From: an uncultured Clostridia bacterium
GTDB taxonomy: Bacteria > Bacillota > Clostridia > Oscillospirales > Acutalibacteraceae
NCBI GenBank assembly: GCA_937880805.1
Contig: CALGRR010000121.1
Location: 1 to 47,551 of the forward strand
Direction of reading: 5' to 3'
Length of the DNA: 47,551 nt
Shown here: piece by piece, positions 23,217-30,326 of the stretch
How positions within the stretch are numbered: position 1 is the first letter of the stretch
How the letters are laid out: the number at the start of each line of letters is the position of its first letter
The notes under the pieces: model-generated
The model's input: only the letters and a program-made list of their open reading frames with translations
What the model was told of the DNA's origin: nothing
Database searches by the model: none
Translations under genes and position numbers: made by a program

Positions 23217-23789
23217 ATGAGCGAAAAAAATGAGGCTGCGTGGCAGGTAACAATCGCGGCGGCGGTTAATCTGATTATTCTGATTATAATTATTGCAATG
23301 AGCAAATCCGATGCTTATGCGTTTGGTCTCGGCTGCAGCGGCGAAAGAGTGTGTGCCGTTCAGAGAGAGCTGAAAAACAGAGGCTGTTATTCGGGTGAGA
23401 TAAACGGAATTTATGATTTCACAACAAGAAAAAGCATAAAAAATTTTCAGCGTGAGAACGGAATTGAACCGAACGGCGAAGCCGGAAACAAAACGCTGAT
23501 TGCTTTGGGCATAAATTCCGAAAACAAAATATTTTCTTATGAAACCGAAATTCTTGCAAGATACGCACAATGGGAATGCGGCGGCAAGGGCTATACGGCG
23601 ATGCTTGAATTATGCAAAAAAACACTTTCCGACACGGGCGATAACCGGACCTTCGGCGGCACAATACTGAAAAAAAACACGGTTTTTTCAAGAAAAATAT
23701 CCAAAATTGAGCCTTCCCCCGAAGCGGTGAGGGCGGCGGTGACGGCGTTGGATGAAACGGATTTCATTCATTTTTTAGGTAATAAGTAA
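23217..23789 (+). CDS. peptidoglycan-binding, SleB-like protein
   Basis: A 190-residue protein with an uncleaved-type N-terminal membrane segment (~10-28, VTIAAAVNLIILIIIIAM). A peptidoglycan-binding domain 1 follows (~37-100: VCAVQRELKNRGCYSGEIN, then DFTTRKSIKNFQRENG). The C-terminal ~75 residues align by eye with the SleB/CwlJ hydrolase domain: YAQWECGGKGY for YAEARGEPY, keeping the Glu, and PSPEAVRAAVTAL for the family's PTEAIRAAxxAL. The domain is shortened and divergent. SleB degrades spore cortex; this product may be a vegetative or inactive relative. The adjacent SigH-like gene is divergent. Confidence 0.7.
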   Translation: MSEKNEAAWQVTIAAAVNLIILIIIIAMSKSDAYAFGLGCSGERVCAVQRELKNRGCYSGEINGIYDFTTRKSIKNFQRENGIEPNGEAGNKTLIALGINSENKIFSYETEILARYAQWECGGKGYTAMLELCKKTLSDTGDNRTFGGTILKKNTVFSRKISKIEPSPEAVRAAVTALDETDFIHFLGNK

Positions 23790-23833
23790 TAGTGAATAGT
23801 GAAGAAGTTCGGATAGGCTCTGCCTATGACCGA
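23777..23833. repeat. leader + GGATAGGC hairpin repeat
   Basis: GGTAATAAGTAATAGTGAA, a second TAGTGAA, GAAGTTCGGA, then TAGGC/GCCTA and GACCGATTATA. The leader is the same as at 32523 except for one extra TAGTGAA heptamer; the hairpin is the same as in the arrays at 7700 and 21728. Confidence 0.7.
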
Positions 23834-23849
23834 TTATAAAGAAACAGCA

Positions 23850-23885
23850 AAAAAACAGGGGACGGTTCTGTGTCCGCCCCCTGAT
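23850..23885 (-). terminator. terminator of the lipoprotein/M23 operon
   Basis: On the minus strand a CAGGGG...CCCCTG hairpin with an internal GGAC/GTCC pairing and an ACAGAA loop is followed by TTTTTTT. Its sequence resembles the GGGGACGGTTCTGTGTCC repeats found between genes in other bacteria. Confidence 0.7.
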
Positions 23886-23892
23886 AACGGTG

Positions 23893-24585
23893 TTATTCTT
23901 CTGTTGTTTCAGCAGCTTCCGTCACAATTTCAGCCTCACCGTATTTTGCGATTATCTCGGCTTCCATTTGTTCAATGTCAACCCATTCTTCGGTTTGAGA
24001 GGTGTATTCGCCTCTTTTAACAGCCGCTTCATATTCAAAATCAGCACAATATGGGTAGTCAGGTGTCAAGTAATACTCATTGATTATATCATCATCAAAA
24101 GTATAAATAATATCTGCGTTATAGATTTCGTATGTCTGTTGATTTTCGTAATCCATTGGTCTCATTGTGGGATTGAATTCGGCGAAACTCTTTGCCATTT
24201 GCAGGTTAGTCTTTTCAAAAACTTCTTTTGATATATTAAAATACTGAATAAAAGATACAACCTGAGATTTGTCAGGATTGAATTCATATATCTCATCATA
24301 CCATCTATCAAACTCTTTTTCGCCGACTAACACAACAAAATCATAGGGAACATTATTGTAACGTTGTCTATATTTTCCGGATTCTATATAGCCGCCACCG
24401 TTATCATTTTTTGTTTCATTTTTTTTCAAACCGTCAACTTTATGCTTTGTTGTTGATGACAATGCTTCATATGTTTGTATGCTTTCTGTTGTAGTTGTTG
24501 TTTTGCCGGTTTCCTTTTCTTTTTCACAAGCAATGGTTAAAACTAATAAGACTAAAATTACTAGTAAAGCTATAAGTTTTTTCAT
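23893..24585 (-). CDS. lipoprotein with an undescribed extracytoplasmic domain
   Basis: A 230-residue lipoprotein: MKKLIALLVILVLLVLTIAC with a VLTIAC lipobox, then a Thr/Ser/Glu-rich linker (TGKTTTTTES). The domain at ~80-205 is homologous to the C-terminal domain of the probable anti-sigma at 33168: both have FI..FNI..E.FE..N, then (E/A)I(F/Y)NADIIY(S/T)FD near ...INEYY, then a Tyr-rich stretch and EAAV..GEY/EAVENGY. The start codon overlaps the M23 peptidase stop (ATGA), so the two are coupled. No known family was recognised. Confidence 0.75.
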   Translation of the reverse strand: MKKLIALLVILVLLVLTIACEKEKETGKTTTTTESIQTYEALSSTTKHKVDGLKKNETKNDNGGGYIESGKYRQRYNNVPYDFVVLVGEKEFDRWYDEIYEFNPDKSQVVSFIQYFNISKEVFEKTNLQMAKSFAEFNPTMRPMDYENQQTYEIYNADIIYTFDDDIINEYYLTPDYPYCADFEYEAAVKRGEYTSQTEEWVDIEQMEAEIIAKYGEAEIVTEAAETTEE

Positions 24586-26363
24586 GGATACTTACTCTCC
24601 TTTATATCATCACCGTACCATAACGGTTTTCTGTAATTCATTGCATCACAAGTTGGATTGATTTTTATTTTAGCGGAATCGCCTTCTGGTAAGTTGTAAT
24701 AATTCATATAGAAAAACAATGGATTTATAACACTGCCAAAAACCATCTCTTTATTTGAGTTGTTTTCGTAATATGTTTTTTGCCCGTAAGAGAGATTTTG
24801 ATTGTTAACTTCAAAATGGAGATGTGAACCACCTGAATTACCTGTATCACCGACATAACCAAGTAAAGTGTTTGCAGAAATGTTTTGGTTTTCTTTTACT
24901 GAGGGTTTAGATTTTAAATGCATATATATTGCAACATAGTATTTTTCGGTAATAGGATCTTTTTTGTTTGATCTTATTGCAACACAATATCCGCAAGATT
25001 TGTTTTTATCCTCACAAACATAAATTACTTTTCCTGCAAAAGATGATACAACTTCGTATCCGTCTATGCTTTTTGATAAATTATCATTGCTTGATATACC
25101 GTTTGTTATATCTATTCCTTTGTGTCGTGCAGGATCCGTATCTCTCCATCCATACGGCGAAGTTATGTATCTTGCTTTTGTTGTTTGTGTTACACCGTTT
25201 TTTACATCCTTTACCGGCCAAGCCCACCCGAGGTTATTATACTGCGAAACGGTGCCTTTGGTTGAAACATCTGCAATGGGAACATAGCCCCAGCGGTTTT
25301 CACCGTTGATTTTGCTGTATCCGTATGCCCAGCCGCTGCTTGTTCCGCAGTCACCCTGAACAACGAATTCTTTGCCTTTTGCCAAAAAGTTTCCTTTGAC
25401 GTAGGTGTTTTCATCCGCATTGTATAAGTATGTTTCTTTGTTTGTTTTGGTTGTCCACGGCTGCTTCCATTTATACAGCAGGTGTATTGTGCAACTTTCG
25501 GTCATTCCGTCTGCTTTTGCGGTTATTTTTACCTTTTTTCCTATTCCTTCGGTCTTTCCGGTTATCTGTCCCGTTTCTTCATCAAAACTGATATATTTAT
25601 TGTTCTCTACAGTCCAATCAACCGTTCCCTTGTATGACGTTGTCAGGTTTCTGCCTTCATAGGTTATTCCGTTTGCCCAGACATTCATATTCTCTGCTGA
25701 AAGATTTAAAAAGGCGTTTGTGTTTTCGGGTAAAAATTTATAATTAATAAATCCGTCAAACATATTTGACTCACCAAAACGCACATAAGCATATTCCTTT
25801 ACTCGACCGTAAACAGTTACTTTTGAGTCGGTTGTCGGATACGGAAATGCCATAGAAGAAACAGATGCATTTGCAACTAATTTAAGAATATTTAAAAGCA
25901 TATCAAGAAAACTCGGAATATTCCAAATTACTCTGCTCCACTTTCCCTGTGCAGGCTGAGCAAGCGTATATATAAAAATTCCATTTAGCTTGCACTTTAC
26001 CGCAGGGCTGATTTTCTTTACACAGTATACTTTAATCTTATCATTAACGCTGCCCCATTTGGCTTTACAGGTTATTATTGCAGATTCTCCTGCAACAAGA
26101 CCTTTTATTTTTCCGTCTTCCGTGCACGAAATTGCTTCGGGGTTGCTCGAACTCCATTCAACAGCACTCAAAAAAGAATCACCGGCATCCACCGCCGCTT
26201 GCATTTGTCTTATCTCACCCTCGACAACTCCGTACATCGGAAAAATTGATATGCTTTTTACCGCGGATTCAGGTTGGGATTTTACTGCCAAAGCGGAGGT
26301 GTTTATTAATAAAACAACACACAGAACAACAGAAATAACAGACAAAAGTTTTTTAAACTTCAA
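24582..26363 (-). CDS. secreted M23 metallopeptidase with bacterial Ig-like domains
   Basis: A 593-residue secreted protein (signal peptide MKFKKLLSVISVVLCVVLLINTSALA in outline, cleaved after ALA). Domain order: a Big2-type Ig domain (~35-115, EWSSSNPEAISCTEDGKIKG), a middle region, a second Ig-like domain (~215-295, TVDWTVENNKYISFDEETGQ), an SH3-like segment (~300-370, ending WGYVPIADV), and a C-terminal M23 endopeptidase (~395-550). The M23 domain has the metal ligands HxxxD (HKGID, His414/Asp418) and HxH (HLHFEV). M23 enzymes cut peptidoglycan cross-bridges. The gene is visibly more AT-rich than its neighbours, a possible sign of transfer. Confidence 0.88.
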   Translation of the reverse strand: MKFKKLLSVISVVLCVVLLINTSALAVKSQPESAVKSISIFPMYGVVEGEIRQMQAAVDAGDSFLSAVEWSSSNPEAISCTEDGKIKGLVAGESAIITCKAKWGSVNDKIKVYCVKKISPAVKCKLNGIFIYTLAQPAQGKWSRVIWNIPSFLDMLLNILKLVANASVSSMAFPYPTTDSKVTVYGRVKEYAYVRFGESNMFDGFINYKFLPENTNAFLNLSAENMNVWANGITYEGRNLTTSYKGTVDWTVENNKYISFDEETGQITGKTEGIGKKVKITAKADGMTESCTIHLLYKWKQPWTTKTNKETYLYNADENTYVKGNFLAKGKEFVVQGDCGTSSGWAYGYSKINGENRWGYVPIADVSTKGTVSQYNNLGWAWPVKDVKNGVTQTTKARYITSPYGWRDTDPARHKGIDITNGISSNDNLSKSIDGYEVVSSFAGKVIYVCEDKNKSCGYCVAIRSNKKDPITEKYYVAIYMHLKSKPSVKENQNISANTLLGYVGDTGNSGGSHLHFEVNNQNLSYGQKTYYENNSNKEMVFGSVINPLFFYMNYYNLPEGDSAKIKINPTCDAMNYRKPLWYGDDIKESKYP

Positions 26364-26381
26364 GCTTTATCTTCCTCCTTA

Positions 26382-26410
26382 ATTCTATCATCGCATTATC
26401 AAAGAGTCAA
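26382..26410 (-). promoter_or_regulatory. promoter of the M23-lipoprotein operon
   Basis: Minus strand: TTGACT (26405-26410), 17 bp, TAGAAT (26382-26387), followed by an AAGGAGGAAG ribosome binding region before the ATG at 26363. Confidence 0.7.
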
Positions 26411-26413
26411 ATT

Positions 26414-26443
26414 ACAAATTGTATCAATTCCGTTACAATTTGT
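26414..26443. promoter_or_regulatory. candidate operator abutting the -35
   Basis: Perfect inverted repeat ACAAATTGTA / TACAATTTGT (10-bp arms, 10-bp centre) ending 3 bases upstream of the -35 box. That placement suits an activator. A second inverted repeat CTTTCATAT / ATATGAAAG lies at 26474-26503. Confidence 0.5.
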
Positions 26444-26597
26444 TACAGCTTCTTAAACCACCGGAATCTCCTTCTTTCATATGCTTTTATCTATATATGA
26501 AAGAATTTTTGTTTTGTCACGCAAAAAAATTCGGTTTTTCTTTTATTTCTCTGTTTTAAACAATTTATATATTTTCTGTTTGTGAATAATAACAACA

Positions 26598-26622
26598 AAA
26601 AAGCACCCCGCAGGGTGCTTTT
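26598..26622 (-). terminator. terminator of the AMP-ligase gene
   Basis: On the minus strand AAAAGCACCC / GGGTGCTTTTTT form a strong stem-loop with a T-run, 5-30 bases after the stop codon. Confidence 0.85.
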
Positions 26623-26626
26623 GCTG

Positions 26627-28291
26627 TTATTTTACGTTCTTGCCGAAACGCTTGATTTTCTGGGTGGTTGTTTTTTCAAGTGCAGAGGAAAGAACCTCAA
26701 CAATTTTAATTCTCTTGTAGCCGGGGATTTTTTTGTTGACCTCTTTAACGGCACCGTTGATTGCCTTCTGAACCTCGGCATCGGCGGGCTTTCTTCCGAG
26801 CTTTTCCTTGAGATATTCAAGGTTGGGGAAGATTTTTGCCTTGACTGCGGTTTCGCCGTTTTCTTCCGAAGAAAGAACAAGAACCTCGCCGATTTCGGGA
26901 TACTGCGAAAGTCTGGTTTCAAGCTCCTCGGGATAAATATTCTTGCCGTTTTCGGTAACGATAACATTTTTTATTCTGCCCTTGATGAAAAGGTCGCCCT
27001 CTTCGTCAATATAGCCAAGGTCGCCCGTGCAGAACCAGCCGTCACGCATAACGGCATCGGTTGCTTCCTTATCGTTGAAATAGCCGAGCATTATGTTATC
27101 GCCTCTTGCAAGGATTTCGCCAACCCCTTCTTCGTTGGGGTTATCAATTTTAAGTTCAACGCCGGGGATTGCCTTGCCCGTTGAGGCGGGATTGATATAA
27201 AAATCGCTGTTGCCTGCAAGAAGAGGCGAGCTTTCGGTAAGACCGTAGCCCTGAAGGGTTTTGATGCCGAACGCTGCAAAATCATCAACAAGGCTTGTGT
27301 CAAGCTCTGCCGCACCGACTATGAAAACACGCAGCTTGCCGCCGAGAGTTTTCTTAATCTTTTTGCAAACCACCTTGCGAAGAATCCAGGGGAGCTTCTT
27401 CATTGCCGAAGCGATGGATTCCTCTTCAAAAGCCTTGCCGTATTTGCCGGGGAGGCTCTGTGCAACGGATTTTGCAATTCTTTTGCTTAAAACTTTAAGA
27501 AGTGCGGGCACAACAACAAGGATTGAGGGGCTGTATTCAGCCATATTTTTTGCAACCTTTGTAAGACCGTCGCAATAAGCGATGCTTGCACCTCTTGTGA
27601 GAAAAAGCACAAAGTCGAGGGTGCATTCATAGGTGTGGTGAAGCGGAAGAATAGAAAGGGTTTTGTCATCCTCATAAACACGGAACATACGGCAGGTCTG
27701 ATAAATATTTGAACAGATGTTGTTCTGCGAGAGGCAGACGCCCTTTGAGTTGCCCGTTGTGCCTGAAGTGAAAATAAGAATTCTCATTTCGTCTTTGCCG
27801 ATTTCGATGCGGTCAACAAGCTTGTATTCTTCTGCGGAGGCACCGAGCGACAGTTTCTTAAAATCCTTGAAATCAATATAATCAATTTCACGGGTAACAA
27901 CTCCCTTGAGAGCTTCAAGCCTTCCGTTATCAGAAATAACCGCACAGCAATCGGCAGCTTCAAGAAAATCGTTGACATCTTCACTCTGAAGCTCTTTATC
28001 AATGGGAACAACAATGCCTACGGTTGCCGCACAGAGATAGGCAAGACCCCATTCATAGCAGTTTTTGCCCGTAACGGCAATACGCTTGCCGAGATAGCCC
28101 ATCTTGATGAACTTTATGCAAAGACCGTAATAGAGCTCTTTGAGCTGAGCATATGTTATGTTGGTTTTTGAGCCGTCATCTTCCTTAACTTCAAAAACCG
28201 TTCTGTTTGCAAATCTTTCTGCGGAGGTGCAGATAATTTCTCTGAAATCGGAATATTTATGCTCTTCGTGATATTTGTAAGTTTTAGGCAT
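26627..28291 (-). CDS. AMP-dependent acyl-CoA synthetase / ligase
   Basis: A 554-residue ANL-superfamily adenylating enzyme that activates a carboxylic acid, probably a long-chain fatty acid, to acyl-AMP and then acyl-CoA or another acceptor. Motifs are ILIFTSGTTGNSKGV (A3), LQGYGLTESSP (A5), WFCTGDLGYIDEEG (A7), and GRIKNVIVTENGKNIYPEEL (A8). The last ~60 residues end in KTTTQKIKRFGKNV with the catalytic Lys region (KTTTQKIKR). No signal peptide or membrane helix is seen. It resembles FadD-like or acyl-ACP synthetase proteins; the substrate cannot be decided. It is monocistronic between its own promoter and terminator. Confidence 0.9.
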   Translation of the reverse strand: MPKTYKYHEEHKYSDFREIICTSAERFANRTVFEVKEDDGSKTNITYAQLKELYYGLCIKFIKMGYLGKRIAVTGKNCYEWGLAYLCAATVGIVVPIDKELQSEDVNDFLEAADCCAVISDNGRLEALKGVVTREIDYIDFKDFKKLSLGASAEEYKLVDRIEIGKDEMRILIFTSGTTGNSKGVCLSQNNICSNIYQTCRMFRVYEDDKTLSILPLHHTYECTLDFVLFLTRGASIAYCDGLTKVAKNMAEYSPSILVVVPALLKVLSKRIAKSVAQSLPGKYGKAFEEESIASAMKKLPWILRKVVCKKIKKTLGGKLRVFIVGAAELDTSLVDDFAAFGIKTLQGYGLTESSPLLAGNSDFYINPASTGKAIPGVELKIDNPNEEGVGEILARGDNIMLGYFNDKEATDAVMRDGWFCTGDLGYIDEEGDLFIKGRIKNVIVTENGKNIYPEELETRLSQYPEIGEVLVLSSEENGETAVKAKIFPNLEYLKEKLGRKPADAEVQKAINGAVKEVNKKIPGYKRIKIVEVLSSALEKTTTQKIKRFGKNVK

Positions 28292-28318
28292 ATTTGCACC
28301 TTTCCTGACATAAAAAAT

Positions 28319-28338
28319 AGGTCTTCATCGAAAGACCT
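28319..28338 (-). promoter_or_regulatory. leader hairpin with U-tract before the AMP-ligase gene
   Basis: On the minus strand AGGTCTTTCGATGAAGACCT (7-8 bp stem) is followed by ATTTTTTATG. It looks like an intrinsic terminator in the 5' leader, between the predicted start point and the ribosome binding site GGAAAGG. The upstream gene has its own terminator, so an attenuator or a protective 5' hairpin is more likely. Confidence 0.5.
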
Positions 28339-28343
28339 GAACC

Positions 28344-28372
28344 AATATATCATTTTATTACTAATATGTCTA
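28344..28372 (-). promoter_or_regulatory. promoter of the AMP-ligase gene
   Basis: Minus strand TAGACA (28367-28372), 17 bp, TATATT (28344-28349). Transcription would begin at or next to the leader hairpin. Confidence 0.5.
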
Positions 28373-28404
28373 TTAAGAAAATATTAAGTTTTATATTAAA
28401 AAAA

Positions 28405-28423
28405 GCGGGAGCAATGCTCCCGC
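28405..28423 (-). terminator. terminator of the secreted Ig-like gene
   Basis: GCGGGAGCAATGCTCCCGC is an 8-9 bp GC stem, followed on the minus strand by TTTTTTT; it lies 16 bases after the stop codon. Confidence 0.88.
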
Positions 28424-28438
28424 CCGAAAAGTGAACAC

Positions 28439-29692
28439 TCAAGCTTTTTTATATTCAAAATATTCCTCTGCAATTTCTTCAAATGCATAGAAGATTTCAT
28501 CTGCAAGATTAAAAATTGCTCTGCGAAGATAAACTGCAAAATCCCATAAGCTGTCTGCCCATTCAATCATATAGAATTCGTGCTTTATATCCCAGAAAGC
28601 GTCGGTGAGAATCTCATAAACTCTGTAGTTAAGGTGCTGGCGGTTTTCTCTTTTTGTTGCTTCACGCAGAGTGCCCGCAGCTTTTATGTATTCCTCATTT
28701 GCAAGAGAAACAATAAGATTAACGCCGTCATCCTCGCGGGAATAATAATAATCAAGCGGGAAATAATAAGGATTTCCGTTGAGAAGGTCAATTCCCATTG
28801 ATTCGCCGCCTTCAACGGTCACGTTTTCGGTGTGTCCGTCGGCATAGGTGAGGATTAATTCCATACCGTTAAAATTATAAATAATGTTGCCGTTATATGC
28901 CTCGGCAACATCAAGATATTTTTCAATATCTTTAACCTCAATTTTTGTTATTTCCCTGGATACGGGGTAAACCGAAATTGTCTTTTTGAAGCTCTGATTT
29001 CCGAAATAAACATCAACCTCAAATTCGCCCTCGGTTATTCTTGTTTTGCTGCTGCAAACAAGGCTGAGGTATGGGGCAGAGAGGCTTTTACCGCTGTCAA
29101 AAACAATCCTGGTATCATCACCCTCGAAAGAATAAGAATAATCGGGATAAGGATTGTTTTCCCTGAAATACTCTTCAATGTTGTAATAAGAAACAAGGAA
29201 ATAATCAATTCCGCCCTTGAAATCAAGGTTGCTCACGGTTTCGCCGTAAAATTCAACGGAAATCTCCGAGGTCTTGCCCGGCTGAGAATCGTATCCCGTG
29301 TATGTGGTAAGAACGGTTTCACCCTCTTCAAGATAGAAAAGAACGGAATCTGTATCCGCATCACCGTATACGAAGTGCTTGAAAAAGCATATGTTTTCTT
29401 CGGTTATAACGCCGTTTTCGGTTTTCTCCGAGGCATTGAAATTGGAAAAATCGGTCCAGTTATATGTCATAAGATAATATCCGGCTTTTTCGGCATTGAA
29501 AAGGTAATAAACCGCATCAAGCGAGGGGATTTTAACGGTGTTTTTGCCCTCTGTGAGATTGCCCGCAAATGAGTATTCTGTTTCATCCCACAGAATTGAA
29601 TCCTTATCCTCAGCGGCAAAGGCGGAAACCGAGCCGAAAGCGATTATGAATGAGAGAGAAATTGCAAGCAGGGATTTTAAAAGCTTTTTCAT
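28439..29692 (-). CDS. secreted protein with Ig-like (Big_4-type) segment
   Basis: A 417-residue protein with a clear signal peptide (hydrophobic core LLAISLSFIIAFGSVSAFA, cleavage after AFA). The N-terminal ~130 residues (SFAGNLTEGKNTVKIPSL ... YYLFNAEKAGYYLMTYN) look like a beta-sandwich carbohydrate-binding or pre-peptidase-type domain. Residues ~240-320 (ITKIEVKDIEKYL ... LILTYADGHTENVTV) match the bacterial Ig group 4 pattern. The C-terminus (~345-417) is helical and acidic with many aromatic residues. No catalytic motif is seen. It is probably a surface-exposed or secreted adhesion-type protein. Confidence 0.75.
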   Translation of the reverse strand: MKKLLKSLLAISLSFIIAFGSVSAFAAEDKDSILWDETEYSFAGNLTEGKNTVKIPSLDAVYYLFNAEKAGYYLMTYNWTDFSNFNASEKTENGVITEENICFFKHFVYGDADTDSVLFYLEEGETVLTTYTGYDSQPGKTSEISVEFYGETVSNLDFKGGIDYFLVSYYNIEEYFRENNPYPDYSYSFEGDDTRIVFDSGKSLSAPYLSLVCSSKTRITEGEFEVDVYFGNQSFKKTISVYPVSREITKIEVKDIEKYLDVAEAYNGNIIYNFNGMELILTYADGHTENVTVEGGESMGIDLLNGNPYYFPLDYYYSREDDGVNLIVSLANEEYIKAAGTLREATKRENRQHLNYRVYEILTDAFWDIKHEFYMIEWADSLWDFAVYLRRAIFNLADEIFYAFEEIAEEYFEYKKA

Positions 29693-29761
29693 TTTATTAC
29701 CTCCTGTTGATTATCTAATTAATTCTATATTATCACTAAGGAAAAATAATGTCAATAAAAA

Positions 29762-29783
29762 GGAGCTGCCCTGCGACAGCTCC
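29762..29783 (-). terminator. terminator of the zinc-ribbon/TPR operon
   Basis: GGAGCTG and CAGCTCC form a 7-bp stem with an 8-nt loop, and TTTTT follows on the minus strand, just after the stop codon of the membrane-protein gene. Confidence 0.8.
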
Positions 29784-29789
29784 GAAAAA

Positions 29790-30326
29790 TTAAAATATAA
29801 ATGCCGTAACAATTACCGCAATCCAGAAAATAAAGGGGATGCAGTATTTTTCAAGATATGCACCGATTGTTGTGATTAATGAGGGAATTGCCATAAGAAT
29901 CTTTGCAACAATGTTTGTTTTACCCTTTGAGAAAACAGCTTCGTGAAGCGTGAGAGCATCTTCAACAAGGGGGAAAAGGCTGCAAAGAAGCGAAATTCCG
30001 AGATACATCATAACAGCATAGAAAATAAACAGTGCGGGAGAATCGCTGAAGGATATTCCCATAACGGCAATGTTTACATAGCCCATAAGAAAAATCGGGA
30101 ATCCCGTCATAAGATTCATAAAGCCCGGGCCGGTTGCTATGAGATATGCTGCACCGCTTTTTGCTGCAAGAGCGTGCTCAACGTGGCCGCAAGCCTCATC
30201 AATTCTCAGGTAGCCGGGAGTTTCAACGGGCAGACCGAGAAGCTTGCAGGTAAGCTGCTCCCAGAAGCCTCTGAGATATGCTCCGGGGAAGGTGAGCACT
30301 TTGAAAATTATATAAAGCTTTGTCAT
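29790..30326 (-). CDS. polytopic membrane protein of unknown function
   Basis: A 178-residue protein with about four hydrophobic segments (~65-90, 100-120, 140-160 and 160-178). A non-membrane N-terminal part contains LPVETPGYLRIDEACGHVEHALA. HVEH resembles a short metal-binding pattern, but there is no supporting second motif. The ATG overlaps the stop of the upstream TPR gene by 4 bp (ATGA), so the two proteins are made together and may interact. No family was recognised. Confidence 0.75.
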   Translation of the reverse strand: MTKLYIIFKVLTFPGAYLRGFWEQLTCKLLGLPVETPGYLRIDEACGHVEHALAAKSGAAYLIATGPGFMNLMTGFPIFLMGYVNIAVMGISFSDSPALFIFYAVMMYLGISLLCSLFPLVEDALTLHEAVFSKGKTNIVAKILMAIPSLITTIGAYLEKYCIPFIFWIAVIVTAFIF

